Source: a virus. Taken from it: DNA of 64,000 nt. The DNA is taken from IMG/VR virus record IMGVR_UViG_3300030419_007368, positions 31,632 to 95,631 of that record; one strand, given 5' to 3'. The notes beneath the pieces are model-generated. The model was not told where the DNA came from and ran no database searches. It saw nothing but the letters and a program-made list of their open reading frames with translations. Made by a program: the position numbers and the translations under genes. Positions 25,579-33,576 of this stretch are shown here, piece by piece. The stretch's first letter is position 1, and the number at the start of each line of letters is the position of its first letter.

Positions 25579-26227
25579 TTTTCTCTCTTAAAATCATTTC
25601 AAACAAGTTGTCTAGTGTGCTATTTCTTGTCTTTCCGGATTCATTGATATAAGCAGATAGATTTCCGGTACTAAGGCTTTTCGGAGGCGCTTTTATCTTG
25701 TCTGGAGACAGATAAGCCCCCGGAGTCGAAGGTTCTGACACAATATCAAAACATATTAGTTGAAAATCGTCTTCGACGATCGTCAAACCGTCCTTCTCCT
25801 TCACAGAACCCAAGCCTCTGGAAGAGATTCCAAGCTTTACATTTGCCGTAACTAACTGCTTCAAAGTCTTTCCGCTAGGAGTGTCAAGCACCTCGATTTT
25901 ACCCATCACATTTCCTCCGTCCCACCACATTTTAGTAATAAGATGAGAAGCATTCTTCAAATTAATGACAGAATCATCAGGATGGTCTAATTCGCCTAAA
26001 GAACGTCTCTCCTGGATGGCTTTTTGATAGTTCGACACCTCCCTTTGTAAGATATCTTTACTATACACCCTCCCGTTGCCGTTCTTTACACCTGATTTTT
26101 GACATATACCAACTAGATAAACGGCGCCTTCAGATATCTTCCTTCTTTCTGATTCAGTTAAGACATCTATAGGACACCGGCCTTCAGGACATAGTTCAAA
26201 ATACTCCTGTAATAGCACTTTCGACAT
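25559..26227 (-). CDS. Prohead core protease (T4 gp21-like, peptidase U9)
   Basis: A 222-residue serine protease that would cleave scaffold and capsid precursors during head maturation. Start at ATG 26227 (MSKVLLQEYF), with AAGG about 10 bases upstream; a GTG three codons earlier is too close to that site. Family features: KNGNGRVYSKDIL (about 47-59), the His motif SLGELDHPDD (His82), NLKNASHLITKMWW, MGKIEVLDTPSGK, and the Ser motif LGISSRGLG (Ser135/136). These match the gp21 His and Ser catalytic blocks. A basic, variable C-terminus follows residue 190. It is close to portal and capsid genes, as expected. Confidence 0.9.
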   Translation of the reverse strand: MSKVLLQEYFELCPEGRCPIDVLTESERRKISEGAVYLVGICQKSGVKNGNGRVYSKDILQREVSNYQKAIQERRSLGELDHPDDSVINLKNASHLITKMWWDGGNVMGKIEVLDTPSGKTLKQLVTANVKLGISSRGLGSVKEKDGLTIVEDDFQLICFDIVSEPSTPGAYLSPDKIKAPPKSLSTGNLSAYINESGKTRNSTLDNLFEMILREKNEDKST

Positions 26228-26239
26228 GTTTTTCACACC

Positions 26240-26392
26240 TTAGTTGTTTGGGCTCTTTTTCTTTCCCTTCCCAATCCACCAAGATCTTGGAACTTGATTA
26301 GCAACGCTCTTCTTCGTTCCATGGTTTCCGCCGCCGGCGCCATGGCCCTTAGGTGCATTGGAATTTTCTTTTACTACTTTCTTGTCAGACAT
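26240..26392 (-). CDS. 50-aa basic Gly/Lys-rich protein
   Basis: The ATG at 26392 follows a perfect AAGGAGT site. The product reads MSDKKVVKENSNAPKGHG, then a Gly-rich turn, and ends SWWIGKGKKKSPNN. It is soluble and basic, with a Trp-Trp near the end. It ends 13 bp before the protease ATG, and its own start is 3 bp from the stop of the preceding tiny frame, so it fits a polycistronic chain. No family is recognised. The ribosome site and packing are the main evidence that it is real. Confidence 0.6.
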   Translation of the reverse strand: MSDKKVVKENSNAPKGHGAGGGNHGTKKSVANQVPRSWWIGKGKKKSPNN

Positions 26393-26395
26393 TTT

Positions 26396-26497
26396 TTAAC
26401 TCCTTTTTATAAAAAATTTAATATGCGAGGCTCTCCCTCGCTTGCGTATGCTGCCGTTGCAGCAACGCCTTACTTCTGGGATATTACGACGTCTCAT
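26396..26497 (-). CDS. 33-aa Arg-rich micro-protein (tentative)
   Basis: ATG 26497 follows a very strong ribosome site (AAGGAGGTGATGAAA). It encodes MRRRNIPEVRRCCNGSIRKR and ends KFFIKRS, with 10 Arg in 33 residues. It overlaps the last 14 bases of the DUF1360-like gene and its stop is 3 bp before the next ATG, inside which the next ribosome site is embedded. This is the classic layout of coupled small phage genes. An alternative view is that the strong site only boosts translation of the next gene. Confidence 0.45.
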   Translation of the reverse strand: MRRRNIPEVRRCCNGSIRKRGRASHIKFFIKRS

Positions 26498-26807
26498 TTT
26501 CATCACCTCCTTTTACGTTTCTGAATTTAAAACCAAAATCATCCAATATCATACTTAAGAAGTAACTTGTCCCGGATGACAAACTACCCAAAAGCAAAGC
26601 ATTTACCAAATTGTAATCATAGGTAAATAGTTCTGTGAAGTGATTGATACTCCACAAAAAAACACCAACCCAAAAGCCCATACAAAGTGGACATTTAAAT
26701 AATTGCCCTAGTTGGCCCTTTTTGGGCCTTATTGGGTTAAAAATAGATCCATATATTAGAATATATGTCATCCCATATGCACACAAGATAAAATAAATTA
26801 ATTGCAC
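26484..26807 (-). CDS. Membrane protein, DUF1360-like
   Basis: A 107-residue membrane protein with an unusual GTG start (26807), supported by AGGTGAT upstream. Three hydrophobic segments are visible: residues 2-22, 40-56 and about 66-88. Between the first two lies FKCPLCMGFWVG (Cys39, Cys42), the hallmark of the DUF1360 (YjcA-type) family of small bacterial membrane proteins of unknown function. A metal- or redox-active CXXC at the membrane face is possible. It is odd for a gene in the prohead cluster. It lies 8 bp after the preceding gene and overlaps the tiny Arg-rich frame. Confidence 0.75.
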   Translation of the reverse strand: MQLIYFILCAYGMTYILIYGSIFNPIRPKKGQLGQLFKCPLCMGFWVGVFLWSINHFTELFTYDYNLVNALLLGSLSSGTSYFLSMILDDFGFKFRNVKGGDENETS

Positions 26808-26814
26808 ATATCAC

Positions 26815-27336
26815 CTATATTCTATAAATAGTATTAATGCCGTAGCTTTGAATGCGCGGCGGTAAAGATCCCTTCTTCTCATCATGATATTTCTCTGGAT
26901 CAAATTCAGTGTATTCATCCGGCTCAGGTTGTAAAAGCCTTTGTTCCTCATCAGCCTCGAACTCTTTCTGATCTCGATAATACGGAAGCTCGGCCTCTAT
27001 AAACTGCGCGAGGGCATACAGCAAGTACTGTATGCTGTCACCTTTATCTGCTTTTGAGATGCTCGCCTCCATAGACATGAATAAATTTCCAGCTTGTACA
27101 GAGTCGTAAGCTATAACGCCTTTCTTGCTCAAAAACTTATATAACCTTTTCTGTGTATCATATACTTCATCGTCAAGCTCCTCTTTCGGAAGAGCCACAA
27201 TTTTACTTTTTTTGGGAAAAATCATCAAATCAACTTCTGGGTGGTCGCCGACAATTATATTGCCATCGATAGTTTTTTTCGCATTTAAAAGTATTTTTTC
27301 AACTTCTGGCGCGCCTTTGATTGTGATTCTAATCAT
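26815..27336 (-). CDS. Acidic protein, unknown, in the head-gene cluster
   Basis: A 173-residue protein. The N-terminal about 65 residues look like a small alpha/beta domain (MIRITIKGAPEVEKILLNAK ... HPEVDLMIFPKKSKIVALP). A helical middle has SIQYLLYALAQFIEAELPYY. The C-terminus is Asp/Glu/Pro/Tyr-rich and likely disordered (LQPEPDEYTEFDPEKYHDEKK). It overlaps the end of the preceding gene by 8 bases. An ACTATTTAT motif lies inside its last codons. No family recognised; the position between portal and protease hints at a prohead core role. Confidence 0.75.
   Translation of the reverse strand: MIRITIKGAPEVEKILLNAKKTIDGNIIVGDHPEVDLMIFPKKSKIVALPKEELDDEVYDTQKRLYKFLSKKGVIAYDSVQAGNLFMSMEASISKADKGDSIQYLLYALAQFIEAELPYYRDQKEFEADEEQRLLQPEPDEYTEFDPEKYHDEKKGSLPPRIQSYGINTIYRI
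26824..26832 (-). promoter_or_regulatory. ACTATTTAT motif inside the end of the 173-aa gene
   Basis: Minus strand reads TACTATTTATAGAAT, 16 nt upstream of the GTG start of the DUF1360-like gene. It could start the transcript for the protease and the downstream head genes. Confidence 0.4.
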
Positions 27337-28144
27337 TGTTGTTCAACTCACTGACTAGGGACTGTATGCGAGTAACTTCAAGTACCAGCTCTCTACTTAG
27401 TGCTGTTTGGTTGTAGCCATCGACCCTCTCTAAGACCTTTCTAATTTTTGTAGAAACATTGGTGTCTCTCTGTTGCTTGAGATTTTCGTTTAGCTCTTTT
27501 TTAATGCGAGCTATCTCTTCATACAGATAAGCTTTGAACTCAAGGCTGTCATGACCACCCGTTACAATATATTTATTCAAGAACTCTTTTTGTGCTTCGT
27601 TCAGGGCAGTAGAATACTCCTTGTTAAATTTTTCAAGAAAGTTCTTCATGGCCAGATTATTAATCTTGGGAAACATTTGCTTTTGTTTTTTCTCTGTCTC
27701 GAAAGAGCCAATTAGTTTATTCTCAATTATAACCTGTCTCTTTGGAGATAAATTTTGCTGTAATATTTGATTTACCGTAGCCAAGCTTTTAAAGTTCGGG
27801 ATAAAATTCGACCAAACTTGACGGCCAAATGCTTTATTAATTTTATCGATTGCCCTAGTCTGTACTTCAAAAACCCTTTGACGGTCTAAATTCATAAACT
27901 GCTTTTTTGCTTCTTTTATTATTTTTTCAACGACCGTACGACCTACCTCATCTAGATCTTCAAAAGATTTATATATTTCCAACTCTTTTCCCAGGATCCT
28001 ACCTTTAGAGAAGTACTCTTTTAACAAAGATATTGCATGCTGTCTTTTATCTTGTTCCTCCTTCATAGATGCCTTGGTCAATTCACACACCAAAGTCTCA
28101 TAAATAAAAGCCGTGTTTCTTTTTTTGTTATGATTGAACTTCAT
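27329..28144 (-). CDS. Helical head-assembly-region protein, unknown
   Basis: A 271-residue, Lys/Glu/Gln-rich, almost wholly alpha-helical protein starting MKFNHNKKRNTAFIYETLV. Long helices run through the chain (EEQDKRQHAISLLKEYFSKG; VFEVQTRAIDKINKAFG; LNKYIVTGGHDSLEFKAYL; IARIKKELNENLKQQ). No membrane or catalytic motif. The start is embedded in the end of the portal gene (16-base overlap) with GGAGAAG upstream, so translation is coupled to the portal. It sits where T4 carries genes 67/68, so a prohead core or chaperone role is plausible but not shown. Confidence 0.75.
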   Translation of the reverse strand: MKFNHNKKRNTAFIYETLVCELTKASMKEEQDKRQHAISLLKEYFSKGRILGKELEIYKSFEDLDEVGRTVVEKIIKEAKKQFMNLDRQRVFEVQTRAIDKINKAFGRQVWSNFIPNFKSLATVNQILQQNLSPKRQVIIENKLIGSFETEKKQKQMFPKINNLAMKNFLEKFNKEYSTALNEAQKEFLNKYIVTGGHDSLEFKAYLYEEIARIKKELNENLKQQRDTNVSTKIRKVLERVDGYNQTALSRELVLEVTRIQSLVSELNNND

Positions 28145-30170
28145 CCGTAGACTTCTCCAATGATTCTATCAGTTTTTTAATCTCGTTACTCTCTCTAAAG
28201 ATCTTATCTTCCTGTTCGTCATAATAATTAGGATCTAAGTTTTCAGAAAGTCTATATAGTGAGTCTAAATCTCTTTTTCCGGGAAGATAAGACCTTGTGT
28301 CTCCACCACGCAGGAATGCCGACCACTCACCTTTTTGAGAACGACGTCGACCGCCTGATTCTCTCCCGTCATAAGGTTTCGGCTCGTACATCTTGCCCTT
28401 TGATTTTGGGGTTGCTGTGAAAGTCCGACCAAACTTGTCTTTTATGGTGATGGTGCCTCCCTCGCCGATACTAAAATCATCTCTTTTTCCTGGAGCGCCT
28501 TCCTCACCGCCCCCTCCTGGCTCAGGAGTGGGCTCAGGGCCTTCTGGGCCGGCTCCCGCCGGCGTTGCCAATAACGGTCCCTCTTCAGCTGCTTCTTCAG
28601 GCGCACCTTCATCGCCTTCGGGTCCGCCGACGTCCATATCCGGACCGGGTTCATCGCCGCCTAGGTCGCCTCCAAGGCCGCCGGCTGCGGCGCCGCCTGC
28701 TGCTGCCGCTGCTTCACCAACCTGTTCCAAGGCAAAGTCGTGCTTCCTATCATAATACATCTCTTCTTGCATTCTCAAGAACTCTTCCTCACTAATATTA
28801 AGAATGTTGTTCGCCACCCACCTTCGACTAAAGAAGCCTTCAGTAGCGCCTTCTGCAGCTTCGAAGCGCGCTTTCCAATGTTCTAGTTCTTGCAACTCAG
28901 CTAGTTTCGAAGGGTTATTTAGAGCTAGTTTGAAAGAAAGCAAGTCTTTCCCTCTATATCCCAAAGTAAACAAGTGAATTACAACAATCTTCTCTAATTC
29001 AGAAACAACAGCTCTCTGCAATCTTTGAATTGTCCTTGCAAACCTTATATCTTTTTGTGCTAAAGTGGCCTTATCTTCATCAGCGCCGTCGCCGCGGGCG
29101 AGATATGACATTGGCACCTTAAGAGCGCTAAACAGCTTATCTCTAAGGTATTTTACGTCTTCAATGTCGCCAGTATATTGGCCTCCACCAACTGTCGATA
29201 TTTCAGTTCCGGAGGCCGTCCCGCGGACGGGAATATAGTAGTCCTCTTCGATGCTCAAAGGATTGTATCTTAGATCTACGCGACCGGTATTGACATCAAG
29301 AATCTGATTCCTCTTCATCTGAGTCATAACTTTTTGCATGTACTGCTCTACGTCTTGAGGAGGAATATTCCCAACGTCAATCTTAAAAACGCGGCGCTCT
29401 GGGGATCTAACAATTCTATACGCCATCACCGCGTCTTCCAAAAGGGTGAGCTGCCTCCAAATCCTTCGAGCTGGCTCTAAAATTGAAGTTCCATACGGAG
29501 CAAATTTGTCGTTGCCCAGTATTCTAAAATGTGCGACTTGCCAGTTCTCCAAAGTGATACCGGCACTATTCCATTGATAAGTGACATAATTTGGATTATT
29601 CTTGTCTTCGCCTTCGAGCCTTTCTATCTCATTTGCCGGCATGCCTATCGAATTTTTTATACCCTCGTCTTCTTCTATATCCAGATAAAGAAAGAAATCT
29701 CCATATTTGCACATAGACCTGCACCAACCATATAGATTAAACTGCACGTTTAAAACATTATAAAGCAGAGTCTCGATAACCCCTTTAATCTCCTGGTTTT
29801 TGCACGCAATATTTAATATCGGCCGATATACAGACGAGGTAGTCATCTCATCTGCATATATGTCCATGGAAGATGCGATTTCTGGAGTATATTCCATTTG
29901 ATCGAAATCAGTGTACCTGTCCATGCGGTTCTGATTCGAATAATAATCTGCCTGCAGCGAGCCGTAGATCTCACCATAAGACGAAACCTTAAATTCTTGG
30001 CCGCTGGCGGATTTAAATCGAGATCGATATTTGTCTAGTCTTCTTCTTTTTAACTGTCTTGTGTCCTGCCTTCTATAATTGGTTAGCGGTCCGGACAACA
30101 GCTTCGTAAGCTGCTTGAAAAGAGACGAATCTGGATTTCTTGGATTTTTCTTATTAATTGGGGATACCAT
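28128..30170 (-). CDS. Portal vertex protein (T4 gp20-like)
   Basis: A 680-residue subunit of the dodecameric DNA entry ring. Family signs: YGSLQADYYSNQNRMDRYTDFDQM (in parts) and TPEIASSMDIYADEMTT near residues 65-120; the wing region with WCRSMCKYGDFFLYLDIEE; and DKLFSALKVPMSYLARGDGAD followed by KATLAQKDIRFARTIQRLQ near 350-400, the stem/crown part. Residues about 477-573 are a striking Gly/Ala/Pro/Glu-rich low-complexity insertion (GEAAAAAGGAAAGGLGG ...). T4 gp20 is 524 residues, so the excess is mostly this insertion and the basic C-terminus. It lies 13 bp after the terminase gene. Confidence 0.9.
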   Translation of the reverse strand: MVSPINKKNPRNPDSSLFKQLTKLLSGPLTNYRRQDTRQLKRRRLDKYRSRFKSASGQEFKVSSYGEIYGSLQADYYSNQNRMDRYTDFDQMEYTPEIASSMDIYADEMTTSSVYRPILNIACKNQEIKGVIETLLYNVLNVQFNLYGWCRSMCKYGDFFLYLDIEEDEGIKNSIGMPANEIERLEGEDKNNPNYVTYQWNSAGITLENWQVAHFRILGNDKFAPYGTSILEPARRIWRQLTLLEDAVMAYRIVRSPERRVFKIDVGNIPPQDVEQYMQKVMTQMKRNQILDVNTGRVDLRYNPLSIEEDYYIPVRGTASGTEISTVGGGQYTGDIEDVKYLRDKLFSALKVPMSYLARGDGADEDKATLAQKDIRFARTIQRLQRAVVSELEKIVVIHLFTLGYRGKDLLSFKLALNNPSKLAELQELEHWKARFEAAEGATEGFFSRRWVANNILNISEEEFLRMQEEMYYDRKHDFALEQVGEAAAAAGGAAAGGLGGDLGGDEPGPDMDVGGPEGDEGAPEEAAEEGPLLATPAGAGPEGPEPTPEPGGGGEEGAPGKRDDFSIGEGGTITIKDKFGRTFTATPKSKGKMYEPKPYDGRESGGRRRSQKGEWSAFLRGGDTRSYLPGKRDLDSLYRLSENLDPNYYDEQEDKIFRESNEIKKLIESLEKSTDEVQS

Positions 30171-30183
30171 ATTTTTTACACTC

Positions 30184-31767
30184 TCAACCTTTTAGAAGCC
30201 AGAGAAAATCTTTACTTTCTTTCATATCGTTTTCTAGCTTGTGTTCTCTTCTTACTTTTTCATATCCTATCATACCTGGTATGGATGTGTTCAGAGATTT
30301 ATTTGTTGTTGACATTGAAGATAAAAAGGCCTTTTGATATTCTACACTCCTCTGATTAACAGAGAACGCCATTTCTTTAACCCAACATCCAATGGCGCAA
30401 GCGATAATAAGGTCATCGTTGTGTTTTTTCATTGCCTGCGGCTTGCCATTATGCCATATAAACGTCTTCATTTCATTAAAAAGCCTTTTTGATCTTATTG
30501 TAATTAGTTTATTTCTAACAAACTCTTCAAATTTAGCGACGACGAGGGGGCGCGTTTTTTGAGTCATAGAGAAACCGGGAACAACTCCAGTAGATTCTGC
30601 CATCAAAGAATCCACGTATTCATGTGTGGACTTCTTGGAGTAATAAATGTTAGGGTACCCAAGTTCCTCCATTTTAGTAACGACGGACCACCCAACTGAG
30701 TTGTTTTCAACAGCAGCAAGGCATTCGCCGAATTCACGCCCAGTGGTCGTAATCAAGTCCGCAAAAATATCTGGTGTTGCTTTCCCTTGATATTCAGCTA
30801 CAACTTCGTTAGTTTCCAGCTTAAAAATAAGAAAAGTAGAATAATCTTGTCCGTCGCCGCGCGCGACGTCAGCGGACAACATATAACTAAATTCAGGACT
30901 GTACTCTTCCCATATCCATAAATTTCGATCAAACCCCGTTCGGTACTTAGGCTCGCACAGGCATGCCTCTATCTCCTGCATGTCATCTGGATGAAACACT
31001 GTCTCTCCAGACATGTTGAAGTTACACTCCAGCTCTTGTGCAATCTGTCTGCGAGACATATTCTTTGTTTCTTTGTCGAACCACTCTTGATCACGGTCTG
31101 GATGTACAGACCATGGTAAATTAACTAGATGGAAATCGTTGTCGCCCATGTCTGCGTCGACGCAAGTCTGGTGGAACCAATTCCCAACACCATTTGGGGT
31201 CGAAAGAGCGATGCATCGACCACCGGTGGACAGTGTTGGGTACAGCCCTGTCCACAATTCTTCAAGACCCTCGACGTGCGCGGCCTCGTCAATCACCAAC
31301 AAAGACAAAGCCTCGGAACGACCTGCGTCGGAAGACGTTGAAGAGGCTTTTATTTGTGAACCATTAGACAATTCAAAAGATGTTCTATTGTCTATTGAGA
31401 TCTCTGCTATTTTCATCCACGGCGGCAAGTGCTTGTGAATCGATTTAACTTTCTTCACTAGGTTAGCCGCTGTGCCAAACTTTGTAGCAATTACCAAAAC
31501 GTTTTTATCGCGATGGAACATCATCATCCACGCGACATATGCTGCCGTTATAGTCGATATACCCAGCTGCCTAGCTTTAAGTATGACAGTGAATCTGTGA
31601 TCGTTGTAATTGTTGACCAAATCAGTCTGAAAATCATAAGTCTTAAAAGGTATCAAGCCGCGCATTGGATGAGATATCTTGGCATAATTGTTTATAAAAT
31701 AAACGGGATCCTTACCAGACTTAATGATTTCTTTCAGAATTTGTTCTTTAGACAAATCAAAAGTCAT
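30184..31767 (-). CDS. Terminase large subunit (T4 gp17-like packaging ATPase/nuclease)
   Basis: A 527-residue DNA packaging motor. N-terminal ATPase: adenine-type region near FKTYDFQTDLV, Walker A LKARQLGIST (63-72), Walker B LLVIDEAA (156-163; Asp160, Glu161), and coupling motif ALSTPNG (187-193). C-terminal RNase H-like nuclease: SADVARGDGQDYS (Asp300), AAVENNSVGW (Glu354) and KHNDDLIIA (Asp451/452). All key residues are present, and the length is close to T4 gp17 (610) without its N-terminal extra. Just upstream lies a 171-aa gene; the small subunit is not recognised in this window. The ribosome site is weak (TAAGATAAG). Confidence 0.95.
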   Translation of the reverse strand: MTFDLSKEQILKEIIKSGKDPVYFINNYAKISHPMRGLIPFKTYDFQTDLVNNYNDHRFTVILKARQLGISTITAAYVAWMMMFHRDKNVLVIATKFGTAANLVKKVKSIHKHLPPWMKIAEISIDNRTSFELSNGSQIKASSTSSDAGRSEALSLLVIDEAAHVEGLEELWTGLYPTLSTGGRCIALSTPNGVGNWFHQTCVDADMGDNDFHLVNLPWSVHPDRDQEWFDKETKNMSRRQIAQELECNFNMSGETVFHPDDMQEIEACLCEPKYRTGFDRNLWIWEEYSPEFSYMLSADVARGDGQDYSTFLIFKLETNEVVAEYQGKATPDIFADLITTTGREFGECLAAVENNSVGWSVVTKMEELGYPNIYYSKKSTHEYVDSLMAESTGVVPGFSMTQKTRPLVVAKFEEFVRNKLITIRSKRLFNEMKTFIWHNGKPQAMKKHNDDLIIACAIGCWVKEMAFSVNQRSVEYQKAFLSSMSTTNKSLNTSIPGMIGYEKVRREHKLENDMKESKDFLWLLKG

Positions 31768-31778
31768 CTTATCTTACG

Positions 31779-32294
31779 CTAGTCTTTTCCAGCAGACGGC
31801 TTCCACCCACCTTGATCTAAAAATGCTTTAAAATCTTTGGAAAGGTTGTCCTCGCTGGGCTCTCTCTTGTTAATAACGTCAGTAAGATTCTTAATCTCGT
31901 AAAGTTTCGTAGCGACGACGAAAACACGCACTCTACTGGTTTTTTGTACGTGAGCATCGACTTCGCCTTTCTCCTTTAAACTGAGAGTCTCGCCAGTGAT
32001 CGATTTATATCTCTTTTTGAGCGCTTTGGTTATGTCACTCATTGTTTGTTCAAGGTCCGACTCAAAATTGCCAGAATAAACTTCTTTTAAGGTGCACTCA
32101 GAGTGATAAGAACATATCAATGTCGGGCCGCTTATACGAACCTTGAACCCATCTATACGACGAGAGTCCAAAATAGGATTACCATCCTCTCTCTTAAGAC
32201 CGATCTCTTCGTCTTCGACGATGTGTGCACCGTCATAACCAAGATCAGCACACGCTTGTGAAATTCCGCGAATTATTTTAAGATTATCTGCCAT
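31779..32294 (-). CDS. Conserved-looking protein upstream of terminase, unknown
   Basis: A 171-residue protein; ATG 32294 (MADNLKIIRGISQACA) follows GGTGGAGG. It shows an N-terminal helix, then GLKREDGNPILDSRRIDGFKVRI, a strand pair ICSYHSECTLKEVY, a helix with LKKRYKSITGETLSL and a beta part QKTSRVRVFVVATKLYEI. It overlaps the previous gene by 11 bases and ends 12 bp before the terminase large subunit. The position is where the small terminase subunit often lies, but the sequence lacks the helix-turn-helix and coiled-coil plan expected for that protein, so the role is open. Confidence 0.7.
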   Translation of the reverse strand: MADNLKIIRGISQACADLGYDGAHIVEDEEIGLKREDGNPILDSRRIDGFKVRISGPTLICSYHSECTLKEVYSGNFESDLEQTMSDITKALKKRYKSITGETLSLKEKGEVDAHVQKTSRVRVFVVATKLYEIKNLTDVINKREPSEDNLSKDFKAFLDQGGWKPSAGKD

Positions 32295-32667
32295 TGTCAG
32301 GCCTCCACCCCGTTGTCCACCGGCCTTCTCGACCTGAAACATATTTTATAAAACATCCCTCGCAACATTCGAATTTTGTGAAATAAATATCATCATTAAT
32401 CGTTTTTAAAAAATTTTTGCACGTGGGACATCTAATTTTTCCTTCTTTAATAAGTAGTTTACGGCTTATTAAAACTCCGTCAACATTTTCATACTCACTA
32501 GAGGACTCGCTTTTCCTTTGTTTTTCTACGAATTCCTTAAGTTGATTTTTGTATTCCTCTTCTTTATCTTTGTCCCAGAATTTAGAAGGGTTTTGAATTG
32601 CCAGCTTCCCGTACTTCTTTGAGATCGCCTTTTCTAGGCCTGCTATGTAGTTAACATCTTTCTTCAT
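32284..32667 (-). CDS. Zinc-ribbon protein, unknown
   Basis: A 127-residue protein. The ATG at 32667 overlaps the stop of the previous gene (ATGA). N-terminal half helical and charged (KKDVNYIAGLEKAISKKYG; KDKEEEYKNQLKEFVEKQ). C-terminal half has four cysteines in a zinc-ribbon pattern: RCPTCKNFL and, about 25 residues later, ECCEGCFI. It ends with a Trp/Arg-rich tail (GREGRWTTGWRPDNGR). It may bind nucleic acid or act as an adaptor near the terminase, but no named family is certain. Confidence 0.7.
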   Translation of the reverse strand: MKKDVNYIAGLEKAISKKYGKLAIQNPSKFWDKDKEEEYKNQLKEFVEKQRKSESSSEYENVDGVLISRKLLIKEGKIRCPTCKNFLKTINDDIYFTKFECCEGCFIKYVSGREGRWTTGWRPDNGR

Positions 32668-33137
32668 CTTGATATTTCCACACTGGCATAAAACACAGCT
32701 ATCGACAAGGCAATACCTATAACAATTCCGCCTGCCAACCACCACTCAGAATTATTTGATTTTGACATCTGCTGTTTTAGCATTACATCTAAATCAGCAA
32801 TGCGTTTGTTTTTCAATTTCATGGTTTCTTCGTGAATTTTCTTCAAAGAGCTGTAATCGGCTTTCAATAAATCTAAAGACAAAGACTGAGTAGCGAGTTG
32901 CTTTTGAAATTCCTTTCTTAACGTTAACTCAACTTCCAGTCTTATAAACTTCTTATCCACTAGCATCTTAGATGCGGCCAGTGGGTCAAGCAAAATACCA
33001 GAATAAGGAGATTTAGCTCCTTTCGAAATTGATGTCACTTTACCTTGAAGCGGCAAAGGCGACTCAGATGCATGCGCGTGAATAGGCGCTGTAATCAGCA
33101 TTAGTGCTGTAAATACTGATAAAAATTTAAAAAACAT
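32664..33137 (-). CDS. Secreted/membrane-anchored protein with signal peptide and C-terminal TM (spanin-like topology)
   Basis: A 157-residue protein. The N-terminus MFFKFLSVFTALMLITAPIHAHAS is a clear Sec signal with an A-H-A type cleavage site. A short conserved-looking stretch follows (SKGAKSPYSGILLDPLAASK), then a coiled coil (about 65-125), and a C-terminal membrane segment WWLAGGIVIGIALSIAVFY. This topology resembles unimolecular spanins, but no lipobox cysteine is present. It lies next to two small membrane proteins, so it probably belongs to a lysis or envelope-modifying cassette. The ATG follows AGGAATGAG. Confidence 0.65.
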   Translation of the reverse strand: MFFKFLSVFTALMLITAPIHAHASESPLPLQGKVTSISKGAKSPYSGILLDPLAASKMLVDKKFIRLEVELTLRKEFQKQLATQSLSLDLLKADYSSLKKIHEETMKLKNKRIADLDVMLKQQMSKSNNSEWWLAGGIVIGIALSIAVFYASVEISR

Positions 33138-33140
33138 CTC

Positions 33141-33566
33141 TCATTCCTGTTTTTTCTTTTTCTCCCACTCCGATTTAACATACTCAGCGCTTAACGCTGA
33201 TGCGACGCGCTTAGCTAGCGCGTCCGGCGTGTCTTTATAGTTTTCAGTGGTTTCTTCAATTTCTTTCTGCTTTTCCTTCTTCAGATCTTCCAGTTCGGAA
33301 TCATGTTGCTTTTCTATTTCTTCTAGTTTTTTCTTGTGATTTTCGACAGCCTGTTCTTTCTTAGCTTCTTTCTCTTCGCTAACTTCTTTTATCAAATTTA
33401 TTTCTTTTTCATAGCTCTCTTTTTGATTTTCCATTAGCTTAGCAAGACCGTCGTTCGAGCGACGACCAATAAAGAAAGCCACAGCAACTCCCAGTATTAT
33501 AACAAGAAGTTGCCAGTGGTGTTTAGTCCAAGCCCATACTTTTTTCCAAAAAAGACTAGAAAACAT
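33141..33566 (-). CDS. Membrane-anchored coiled-coil protein (i-spanin / Rz-like)
   Basis: A 141-residue protein; the start is ATG 33566 (MFSSLFWKKVWAW) after AGGGGTG. An earlier in-frame start would lie inside the previous gene without a ribosome site. One N-terminal membrane segment (HHWQLLVIILGVAVAFFIG) is followed by about 95 residues of uninterrupted charged coiled coil (KLMENQKESYEKEINLIKE ...), the layout of inner-membrane spanins. It follows the holin-like gene by 10 bp and precedes a signal-peptide protein by 3 bp. Spanin identity is inferred from topology and order, not from a family match. Confidence 0.6.
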   Translation of the reverse strand: MFSSLFWKKVWAWTKHHWQLLVIILGVAVAFFIGRRSNDGLAKLMENQKESYEKEINLIKEVSEEKEAKKEQAVENHKKKLEEIEKQHDSELEDLKKEKQKEIEETTENYKDTPDALAKRVASALSAEYVKSEWEKKKKQE

Positions 33567-33576
33567 GAATTCACCC

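Noticed and set aside
31779-32294. Small terminase subunit
   Set aside because: Position upstream of the large terminase invites this, but the sequence is alpha/beta without the helix-turn-helix or coiled-coil pattern of small terminases.
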